Assembly: GCA_030706105.1 (NCBI GenBank)
Contig: JAUZPC010000178.1
Span: 1-6,296, forward strand
Direction of reading: 5' to 3'
DNA: 6,296 bases
Source: Bacteroidota bacterium
GTDB lineage: Bacteria > Bacteroidota > Ignavibacteria > Ignavibacteriales > Ignavibacteriaceae
Made by a program: the position numbers and the translations under genes. The number at the start of each line of letters is the position of its first letter. Positions within the stretch are counted from its first letter, which is position 1. Positions 1 to 4,398 of the stretch are shown piece after piece. The notes under the pieces were generated by a model that saw nothing but the letters and a program-made list of their open reading frames with translations, was not told where the DNA came from and did no database searches.

Positions 1-909
1 ACTCTCAACAATTTTGAGCGCCTGAATTGCCATTTCCGGATCAGACAAAGAAATTGGTTTAGCATACCATTTTACTTCAGTTTTAAATACTTTCGGTTTC
101 TCTTTCTTATCTTTGGATATAGAAAAAACGAGTGAACCTTCATTTAGAGCAGATGAAATACCTGACAAAATAAAATTTTTACAAACGATGCCGTTATTCA
201 ACTCATCCAAAAGTAATTTACCACCACACTCAGTTATGTGATTATTTAGATAAAAAGATTTGCTAAGCGTTCCGTTAAATACTGTGTCTTCGTTATTAAC
301 AGCCACAACAAAAATATTATTAATAGTAGTATCCGCAACAGGCATTAGAAAGTCATAGGAATTATCATTAAAAGGCAGATTGCCGCTTAAATTAGCAAGT
401 GCATACAAAGACTGACCATTACAGGAATCTTTTTTAGATTCCACAATTAAAGGGGCTAAAATGTTTTTACTTAAAAAAGAGGTCGTATGAATTTCAATTT
501 CCTTCAGCTTTAACTCATCCGGCGTTTTAAGATCCCTGAAAACGGGTAATATTTTGAAGAAACCCGTATCAACAGAAAAAGAAATGGTACCTTCAGCAAA
601 TAGAAATGGTGAGTCCGTTTCTGCAAACGATTTAACTGCAAGGTCCTCCTCTTTGCTCTGCCTTACAACAAAATTGTCTTTTGCATCTGTAACTTCAAGC
701 ATAATCCTGAATGAGCTTTTGAAAACATTTTCGTTCTTCTCAAATATTAACTTATTATAAGGTATTTTATAGTTATAATTTAAGACCACCTGCTTATTTG
801 CCGGAGACACAATTACTTCCGACATGACAGGAGATCTAAAGACAGGGGGCCTCATTTGTCCTAAAGAGGCTCCGCAAATCAGCAAAATTAAAAGTGCTAT
901 CTTTTTCAT
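1..909 (-). CDS. GWxTD-domain secreted protein, N-terminal part (truncated by window edge)
   Basis: The frame is open from an ATG at 909 down to base 1, giving 303 codons with no stop, so the C-terminus lies outside the window. The start is followed by a Sec-type signal peptide (MKK, then a hydrophobic stretch to about residue 14, likely cleaved after SLG at residues 16-18, before Q). Residues 20-260 look like a beta-rich extracytoplasmic region with no recognised motif. The last 30 residues (W281, then KPISLSDPEMAIQALKIVE at 284-302) match my recollection of how the GWxTD domain begins: a Trp, then a proline and SL.D, then AI..L. The name-giving GWxTD motif is not reached. Proteins of this family are common in Ignavibacteria, Calditrichota and related lineages, and their role is unknown. 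It faces the same way as the gene at 1166-2215 but is separated by about 250 bp, so it probably has its own promoter. Confident of the gene, fairly confident of the family. Confidence 0.8.
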   Translation of the reverse strand, partial: MKKIALLILLICGASLGQMRPPVFRSPVMSEVIVSPANKQVVLNYNYKIPYNKLIFEKNENVFKSSFRIMLEVTDAKDNFVVRQSKEEDLAVKSFAETDSPFLFAEGTISFSVDTGFFKILPVFRDLKTPDELKLKEIEIHTTSFLSKNILAPLIVESKKDSCNGQSLYALANLSGNLPFNDNSYDFLMPVADTTINNIFVVAVNNEDTVFNGTLSKSFYLNNHITECGGKLLLDELNNGIVCKNFILSGISSALNEGSLVFSISKDKKEKPKVFKTEVKWYAKPISLSDPEMAIQALKIVES

Positions 910-1165
910 ATTTTAATAAGTCTTTTTTCAAAATTATTTATTTACTAACAGATAAATTAAGATATAATTTTTCATTTTTCCAATGATTTAATTTTCCAGT
1001 TAACAGATGACCAGTACTCAGCAATTAACAGCGACATAAAGATAATTTACCCCCTATCGCTTCTTAAGTTATCAAAATAAGATTTGGTTATCTCCATTGT
1101 GGCGGGAAAGGATACTATAAACACTTTGTGTATCTGGAAAAATGCATTATTTACCAAGACAAGAA
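910..1165. other. Intergenic region without a recognised gene
   Basis: About 250 bp separate the end of the YD-repeat-like gene from the start of the GWxTD gene. I see no RNA gene, no strong hairpin followed by a T-run, and no coding frame with protein-like composition. It must hold the 3' end of the upstream transcript and the promoter of the GWxTD gene. The only candidate signal is the TAATTTTG box near 930. A weak hairpin, ACAC-AAA-GTGT on the minus strand near 1120-1131, has no T-tract and I do not call it a terminator. Confidence 0.5.
929..936 (-). promoter_or_regulatory. Possible Bacteroidota-type -7 box of the GWxTD gene
   Basis: The minus strand reads TAATTTTG, an exact match to the TAnnTTTG consensus, with its last base 19 nt before the ATG at 909. 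This would give a short leader. No clear -33 TTTG lies 19-21 bp upstream, and AT-rich DNA produces such boxes by chance, so this is weak. Confidence 0.25.
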
Positions 1166-2215
1166 TTAATTGAAATATTCAATAATTCTCTCTTCCATAG
1201 AAATATTCTTTCCATCTTCGTATTCATATCTTTTTATCCAATTCCCTTTTTTGTCGTATTCATAAGCATATTTCAGGAGACGGTCAATTGTTTTATCTGG
1301 ATTATAATATGTTATTTCAATTTCATTTCCTGCTTTATCGTATTTATATTTTACTTTATTAAAGCCAAGGTCATAGTTATAAAACATTGCCTCGATTAAT
1401 TCCCCGTTTTTATCATATCTGCTAACATGTCTTTTTGAAATTTGAGCATCGATATATGTTATATGTTTGACCTGGTAGCCATTTAAGTAACTGTACATAT
1501 CCTTAACCCTTTGAGCAGCAATATTTTCAATTGATTCAACGATATTTCCCCTTAAATCATATTTAATATAAGCCATATAATCTAAATCTTTACGCATATT
1601 AAAATAATTACTTTTATAATGGTTCTGTTTTATATCATATTTATCTTGTCCTTTCTTATTACATATAAACCCGTCTGAACTATAGTCAGTTGATGCCACA
1701 TATTGTTTTTTATCAACTAATTCTTTATCGTCAGAAGAGTTAGTAAAGTCAGACAAATTACATTCTTTGTCAAAATAGTAAATATAATACCCATAGACGT
1801 CTCCATTCGGTTCAAATATAGTGTAGCTGATTTTGTGGTCGATATACCCATAATGATCCTGATTGAAATTATATTCTGCCTTAGGCCGGCCGGCCGGATC
1901 ATAGAACCTATAACCGGTTCTTCTATTATTTTTGTCATAATTATATATATACCTGCCTCTGCAACTGCTATCAGCAATATTTACCAATAATTCTGTTTTA
2001 TAGCCCTTCATATTAAACAGAAGACTTGTTTCTTGCGTTTTGGGCGTAGTGCCTAAAATTCCAGATTTGTCATCGTTTCTATAAGTTATTTCTCTTATAT
2101 TTTTGACTTTATCTTTTAGGCCCATCTTTAACCAATCATTATCTGGGGGGACTCTATTTGATTTGAACCCACATAAAAATAGAAGGCTAAACAATACTGG
2201 TAGTATATATTTCAT
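1166..2215 (-). CDS. Exported YD-repeat-like (RHS-like) protein, possible lipoprotein
   Basis: This encodes 349 residues from the ATG at 2215. An in-frame ATG at 2236 would add seven residues. I prefer 2215 because it gives a standard signal peptide (MKYILPVLFSLLFLCG) and because a possible promoter at 2248-2276 would leave almost no leader for the earlier start. C15 could be a lipidation site, but the residue before it is Leu, so the lipobox is poor. The mature protein contains several degenerate YD-type units: YNYDKNNRRTGYRFYDPAGR at about 91-110, IKYDLRGNIVE at about 217, SRYDKNGELIE at about 265, KYKYDKAGNEIEITYYN at about 289, and YEYDKKGNWIKRYEYEDGK at about 318. Such repeats form the beta-strand shell of RHS/teneurin-type proteins. 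A protein this short cannot form a full toxin cocoon and is more likely a surface or periplasmic binding protein. Function unknown. Confidence 0.85.
   Translation of the reverse strand: MKYILPVLFSLLFLCGFKSNRVPPDNDWLKMGLKDKVKNIREITYRNDDKSGILGTTPKTQETSLLFNMKGYKTELLVNIADSSCRGRYIYNYDKNNRRTGYRFYDPAGRPKAEYNFNQDHYGYIDHKISYTIFEPNGDVYGYYIYYFDKECNLSDFTNSSDDKELVDKKQYVASTDYSSDGFICNKKGQDKYDIKQNHYKSNYFNMRKDLDYMAYIKYDLRGNIVESIENIAAQRVKDMYSYLNGYQVKHITYIDAQISKRHVSRYDKNGELIEAMFYNYDLGFNKVKYKYDKAGNEIEITYYNPDKTIDRLLKYAYEYDKKGNWIKRYEYEDGKNISMEERIIEYFN
1884..1897. repeat. GGCC tandem tract inside the YD-repeat-like gene
   Basis: The 14-bp tract GGCCGGCCGGCCGG consists of repeated GGCC units in otherwise AT-rich DNA. 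On the minus strand it encodes the P-A-G-R-P part of the YDPAGRPKAE segment, so the frame is intact. It may simply reflect GC-rich codons for a turn motif. Confidence 0.8.
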
Positions 2216-2247
2216 TTTCAACTTATATAAGTACATTTATTGTTTTT

Positions 2248-2276
2248 AAATTAGACATAATACCTGAGAATGTCAA
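2248..2276 (-). promoter_or_regulatory. Putative promoter of the YD-repeat-like gene
   Basis: Reading the minus strand, TTGACA (2276-2271) is followed after 17 bp by TAATTT (2253-2248). The second box lies 32 bp before the preferred ATG at 2215. Viewed as a Bacteroidota promoter, it is a -33 TTG with a 20-bp gap to a partial TAnnTTTG box. The same TTGACA-17-TAATTT arrangement recurs at 4283-4311, which raises my confidence slightly. Confidence 0.4.
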
Positions 2277-2346
2277 CATAAGGCATGTGCATGTATCTTA
2301 ATACAATATATGCACTTAACGACCTCACCCACTCTCCGTTTGTCTG

Positions 2347-2379
2347 CCCCTTTGGATGCTTGATCCAGCTGGCAAGGGG
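2347..2379. repeat. CCCCTT/AAGGGG inverted repeat
   Basis: CCCCTT at 2347-2352 pairs with AAGGGG at 2374-2379 across a 21-nt loop, and on the plus strand a short T-run follows at 2382-2386. It resembles a plus-strand terminator in form, but no plus-strand gene ends here, so it is more likely part of the repeat cluster. Confidence 0.3.
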
Positions 2380-2455
2380 GATTTTTAAATACTTTTTATG
2401 CTGTCTCGGATTATCTATCCAGAATTATTTATTTTGCATAATTTTCGCATATCGA

Positions 2456-2485
2456 CTTCCATATTGGAAATCAATAAATGTATTG
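2456..2485 (+). repeat. Direct repeat, copy 1 of 2
   Basis: Positions 2456-2480 are identical over 25 bp to 6045-6069. After one mismatch, the next four bases (ATTG) also match. The unit contains a small perfect inverted repeat, TTCCA-TAT-TGGAA. Both copies have the same orientation and lie 3,589 bp apart. A 25-bp identity between non-coding positions is very unlikely by chance. Confidence 0.9.
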
Positions 2486-2489
2486 GCGG

Positions 2490-2523
2490 CTTGTCATTTT
2501 GCTCCGAGAACGGAAAGAACTCT
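2490..2523 (+). repeat. Degenerate GTCATTT-type repeat, copy 1
   Basis: This starts CTTGTCATTTTGCTCCGAGA and aligns with the copy at 2641-2675: the first ten bases are identical, and GA.AACG and AGA..TCT are shared further on. From general knowledge, repeats beginning GTCATTTCG and ending GAGAAATCT are scattered widely in Bacteroidota-type genomes. This copy is more decayed than the second. Confidence 0.5.
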
Positions 2524-2564
2524 TAAGATTATTGTACAAAATTTAGTTCATGGATTTTAAATAG

Positions 2565-2622
2565 CCACGGTGCTTTAGCCCGTGGATAATAGAGTACCGA
2601 TCCACACGGTTGGGCTTTAGCC
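2565..2622. repeat. Paired CTTTAGCC hairpins (REP-like)
   Basis: CCACGG at 2565-2570 pairs with CCGTGG at 2580-2585, with an inner GC/GC pair and a bulged T around a TTTA loop. A second hairpin, GGC-TTTA-GCC, lies at 2613-2622. GCTTTAGCC is repeated exactly at 2572-2580 and 2614-2622. In addition CCGTGGAT (2580-2587) can pair with ATC..CACGG near 2600-2609. Hairpins built on GGGCTAAAGCCC are a common class of REP-like intergenic palindrome, often linked to RAYT-family transposases. No transposase is present in this window. Confidence 0.6.
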
Positions 2623-2640
2623 ACAGTATATTCTCTCTTA

Positions 2641-2675
2641 CTTGTCATTTCGTAACCGATAACGAAGAGAAATCT
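2641..2675 (+). repeat. GTCATTT-type repeat, copy 2
   Basis: This copy begins CTTGTCATTTCG and ends GAAGAGAAATCT, close to the pattern I know as a dispersed Bacteroidota intergenic repeat. ATTTC near the start and GAAAT near the end can pair, giving a weak hairpin. It lies 151 bp after copy 1 in the same orientation. Confidence 0.55.
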
Positions 2676-2715
2676 GTTCTTTTGAACTGACAGATAATTG
2701 CCAGCAGAGCTATTA

Positions 2716-2731
2716 CCCCCCCCAAAAAAAA
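2716..2731. repeat. C8A8 homopolymer pair
   Basis: Eight C are followed directly by eight A. Tracts of this length are prone to slippage in replication and in sequencing. It lies in the non-coding cluster, so I see no gene it would switch. Confidence 0.9.
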
Positions 2732-2792
2732 CGTCTTTAACCTTGGTGGGACATCCGATCCCGGATTCGCGTGATAAATATAAATTTCTTTT

Positions 2793-2895
2793 CCCATAAT
2801 CGATCAATCGTTTGATATTCACTTTTTAACGAAGCCAAGTAATAAATTAAAGATGCAATGTAATTGTGCCACTAACGATTGATCTTCATTATGGG
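2793..2895. repeat. Imperfect inverted repeat of 20/22 bp with 61-bp centre
   Basis: The left arm (2793-2812) reads CCCATAAT, C, GATCAATCGTT. The reverse complement of the right arm (2874-2895) reads CCCATAAT, GAA, GATCAATCGTT. Nineteen bases match, interrupted only by a 1-nt versus 3-nt spacer. The enclosed 61 bp shows no open frame worth calling. This could be a tiny terminal-inverted-repeat element, or a long foldback in a transcript. Confidence 0.7.
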
Positions 2896-2916
2896 CTATA
2901 AATAGCCAACCGGTTG
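2894..2916. repeat. Two adjacent short palindromes
   Basis: GGCTAT-AA-ATAGCC (2894-2907) is a 6-bp-stem inverted repeat, and CAACCGGTTG (2907-2916) is a perfect 10-bp palindrome sharing one base with it. They sit directly against the right arm of the larger inverted repeat. Their role is unknown. Confidence 0.6.
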
Positions 2917-2956
2917 CGTGATTTTAGCTGTAGATTTGAGCTCCGAACCTTGATTT

Positions 2957-2988
2957 TATGCAGTAGGCATCGCAATGCCTACTGCATA
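2957..2988. repeat. Perfect 14-bp-stem hairpin (REP-like)
   Basis: TATGCAGTAGGCAT (2957-2970) and its exact reverse complement (2975-2988) flank a 4-nt CGCA loop. The hairpin lies about 50 bp beyond the stop of the minus-strand gene ending at 3040. It could stall transcription or protect the 3' end of that transcript, but no T-run follows on the minus strand, so it is not a classic intrinsic terminator. Its form suits a REP-type dispersed palindrome. Confidence 0.85.
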
Positions 2989-3039
2989 ACCTAATTCAGA
3001 CATTTATTATTAAGTATCTTTTTAACTTAAGGCATTTAA

Positions 3040-3435
3040 TTATTTTATACATTCTATATAATAATGGTCAACAAGGGAAGATGTAAAATAAAAATCTTCA
3101 ACCGGGTTATGATCCTTTATACTTAATTTATCATAAATGTAAATCTCATCTGCTCCTTGAACTTTGCAATAAGGCATATTTTTATTCTCCACTTTAAATA
3201 AATCCAGAACATACTTCCCTTTGGGCTTTAGAACCTTATAATTTCTGGCATCGCAGGAATCAGCATCAACTATAGCAGAAAACACATACCACCTCGCATT
3301 ATTTTCATCCCTGAATATTAAAAAGTGAAAACATTCAAAGCCAAGACTATTCTCTTCTTCGAAAGTCAATTGTTTTTGTATTTGTGAAAATGCTGTAGTG
3401 CAAAGCAGCAGCACTATTAATAAAACAGTTCTCAT
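3040..3435 (-). CDS. Small secreted protein, paralogue A (unknown family)
   Basis: This encodes 131 residues with a clear Sec signal peptide (MRTVLLIVLLLCTTAFS, cleavage before Q18), leaving about 114 mature residues for the periplasm or outside. It is a diverged duplicate of the gene just upstream (3468-3908). Both have IxKQL after the cleavage site, FxDENN at 41-46, KYxLDLxKV at 74-82, and a C-terminus of SLxDHYYIxC. C90 and C129 align with C94 and C144 of the other copy and could form a disulphide. The start at 3435 follows TAAAAT, as in the other small gene. Only 32 bp separate the two genes, so they are probably co-transcribed. I do not recognise the family. Roles as an immunity protein, inhibitor or surface protein are all open. 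Confidence 0.85.
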   Translation of the reverse strand: MRTVLLIVLLLCTTAFSQIQKQLTFEEENSLGFECFHFLIFRDENNARWYVFSAIVDADSCDARNYKVLKPKGKYVLDLFKVENKNMPYCKVQGADEIYIYDKLSIKDHNPVEDFYFTSSLVDHYYIECIK

Positions 3436-3467
3436 ATTTTATCCAAGATATACTCTTTTTTCATCAT

Positions 3468-3908
3468 TTATTTATGACAATTTATATAATAATGATCTAT
3501 TAAAGAAGGTGAATAGTATAATTCAATTGAGTCTTTCTTATTATAAATTGACTCATAATCTTTAATATTTATTTTAGTTGTATCCAAATTTTTAGAACTT
3601 ACCACTGTCGTACCAGTCTTAAGATAACATCTGAGATCTAAAAAAAGGATTTTATTAAAATTCACTTTTATTAAGTCCAAATTATATTTACATTTTTTAG
3701 TTAGCATTATGTACTTATTAAATTTTAGTGAATCGACAATTGCTTTTGTAGAGATAACATAATACTGTTTATTATTTTCATCATTAAAATATAATAAGTT
3801 AAAATTATCAAAATGGAGATTACATTCATCAGAATACTCTAACTGTTTTTTAATTTGTGCTAAAGTAATTGTATATAATAATAGCATTATGAACAATACA
3901 CTCTTCAT
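3468..3908 (-). CDS. Small secreted protein, paralogue B (unknown family)
   Basis: This encodes 146 residues with a Sec signal peptide (MKSVLFIMLLLYTITLA, cleavage before Q18). It is paralogous to 3040-3435. The N-terminal half aligns almost without gaps up to KYNLDLIKV at 74-82. The second half carries about 15 extra residues between C94 and the shared SLIDHYYINC end (135-144). The gene looks richer in A and T than its neighbours, with many Asn, Lys, Ile and Tyr codons, which may mean recent acquisition or relaxed selection. The start at 3908 is preceded by AGGTAA, where the AGG is a plausible ribosome-binding site and the TAA is the stop of the upstream 61-codon frame. Translation may therefore be coupled. 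Function unknown; exported, probably periplasmic or extracellular. Confidence 0.85.
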   Translation of the reverse strand: MKSVLFIMLLLYTITLAQIKKQLEYSDECNLHFDNFNLLYFNDENNKQYYVISTKAIVDSLKFNKYIMLTKKCKYNLDLIKVNFNKILFLDLRCYLKTGTTVVSSKNLDTTKINIKDYESIYNKKDSIELYYSPSLIDHYYINCHK

Positions 3909-3911
3909 ATT

Positions 3912-4097
3912 TTACCTATTTATTTTGAATGTTTCTTTATTAGTTTTTATCTCCCAGTATTTATCAACTGGATTATACTGTGCCTTAAATTGTACATTAT
4001 CAGGAATTATTTCTTCAGTTTCATTATGTGCAACTCCCTGTCGTATATCTGCCCCACCACCTATATACACTTTATCATGCATAGAATTGCTGATCAA
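3912..4097 (-). CDS. 61-codon open frame, possible C-terminal remnant coupled to paralogue B
   Basis: The frame runs from a TTG at 4097 (or an ATG at 4082, leaving 56 residues) to a TAA at 3912, three bases before the start of paralogue B. The peptide (HDKVYIGGGADIRQGV, then NVQFKAQYNPVDKYWEI, then TNKETFKINR) has balanced, protein-like composition without a signal peptide or membrane segment. No ribosome-binding site precedes either start. The frame is open further upstream, through KFGDWYL, to a TGA near 4129. I think it is the surviving C-terminus of a longer protein broken by frameshifts at about 4115-4160, rather than a complete small gene. The family is not recognised. Toxin tails often end directly before their partner gene, which fits the 3-bp gap but does not prove it. 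Confidence 0.4.
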   Translation of the reverse strand: MISNSMHDKVYIGGGADIRQGVAHNETEEIIPDNVQFKAQYNPVDKYWEIKTNKETFKINR

Positions 4098-4100
4098 ATA

Positions 4101-4278
4101 CCAGTCACCAAATTTGCGGCTAAGGGATCAACACCAGCAACTCCCATAGGGACAGGCTACCTACCTCTGAGTCATAATAGTGAGCAACTGGCGTAAGCCA
4201 CCCGATTCCAGAAAAATAACCGAATCCGCTTTCCCTGTTAGTTAAATATCTTTTTTGCAAAGCAACTCTGATTTTCTG
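4101..4278 (-). pseudogene. Frameshifted relic with RHS-like motifs
   Basis: Between stop codons at 4281 and 4120, one minus-strand frame reads ESGFGYFSGIGWLTPVAH then YYDSEVG (motif at 4159-4182). A second frame reads VDPLAA (4115-4132) and a third continues as KFGDWYL (from 4115 downward) into the 61-codon frame. In order these resemble the conserved end of the RHS core, whose pattern is roughly YYD.E.GRF.S.DPLA.KF. Restoring it would need removal of about 14 bp between the first two motifs and one added A before KFGDW. The match is short and the gap is filled with unrelated sequence, so chance is possible. No start codon or intact frame is present. Confidence 0.3.
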
Positions 4279-4282
4279 TTAT

Positions 4283-4311
4283 AAATTACTTTTTATAATT
4301 TAAAATGTCAA
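4283..4311 (-). promoter_or_regulatory. Putative promoter for the relic and secreted-pair transcript
   Basis: On the minus strand TTGACA (4311-4306) is followed after exactly 17 bp by TAATTT (4288-4283), the same arrangement as at 2248-2276. It lies downstream of the AbiEii-like stop at 4399 and would drive the relic, the 61-codon frame and both secreted paralogues. The DNA is AT-rich, so confidence is moderate at best. Confidence 0.4.
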
Positions 4312-4353
4312 ATACTATTTGTCTGAACCTTGATGTCTCCTCCGACTCCAGAT

Positions 4354-4367
4354 GGTACATCCGTACC
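4354..4367. repeat. GGTAC-ATCC-GTACC hairpin after the AbiEii-like gene
   Basis: A perfect 5-bp stem with a 4-nt loop lies 32 bp beyond the toxin-gene stop. No T-run follows on the minus strand, so it is at most a weak or factor-assisted terminator. The 10-mer GAACCTTGAT at 4325-4334 next to it also occurs at 2945-2954, beside the large hairpin. Confidence 0.35.
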
Positions 4368-4398
4368 CGAATTTGCCAACTTTTGTAAGAAAAATAAC

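Larger units (their letters stand above)
2285..3039. other. Non-coding cluster of dispersed repeats and hairpins
   Basis: About 750 bp with no gene I can support. Short open frames exist on both strands (2285-2560 plus, 2529-2822 minus), but they run through hairpins and repeat copies and read as low-information peptides rich in Cys, Pro, Arg and Lys, so I treat them as chance frames. The region holds one copy of the 25-bp direct repeat, two copies of a GTCATTT-type repeat, two CTTTAGCC hairpins, a C8A8 run, a long imperfect inverted repeat and a perfect 14-bp-stem hairpin. It looks like a site where small palindromic (REP- or MITE-like) elements have accumulated. Confidence 0.6.

Noticed and set aside
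554..760. Plus-strand open frame of 68 codons
   Set aside because: It lies wholly inside the GWxTD gene on the opposite strand, which has a signal peptide and a 303-codon open frame.
1142..1399. Plus-strand open frame with hydrophobic, membrane-like peptide
   Set aside because: It is the antisense of the C-terminal YD units of the gene at 1166-2215. The Phe/Ile-rich peptide is the usual shadow of Lys/Asn/Tyr-rich codons.
1166..2215. Full RHS toxin
   Set aside because: It is only about 349 residues, has no conserved RHS core end (GRF..DP) and ends in a YD unit without a toxin domain.
2285..2560. Plus-strand open frame of 91 codons
   Set aside because: It crosses the direct repeat, a GTCATTT-type repeat and a CCCCTT/AAGGGG hairpin; peptide composition is not protein-like and there is no ribosome-binding site.
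2529..2822. Minus-strand open frame of 97 codons
   Set aside because: It runs through two hairpins, a dispersed repeat copy and the C8A8 run. It is probably a frame produced by stacked repeats, although its proximal 60 codons are less clearly non-coding.
2456..2990. CRISPR array
   Set aside because: Repeats here are of several different kinds with irregular spacing and at most two copies each; no regular repeat-spacer pattern and no cas gene exist.
3889..4196. Overlapping plus-strand open frames of 86 and 68 codons
   Set aside because: They are antisense to the 61-codon frame and the relic, with no start signal. The minus-strand reading is favoured by the 3-bp junction with paralogue B.
4098..4398. 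Structured ncRNA or tRNA between the toxin gene and the relic
   Set aside because: No cloverleaf or known RNA fold is visible; only a 5-bp hairpin and a possible promoter. The stretch is better explained as promoter plus broken coding sequence.
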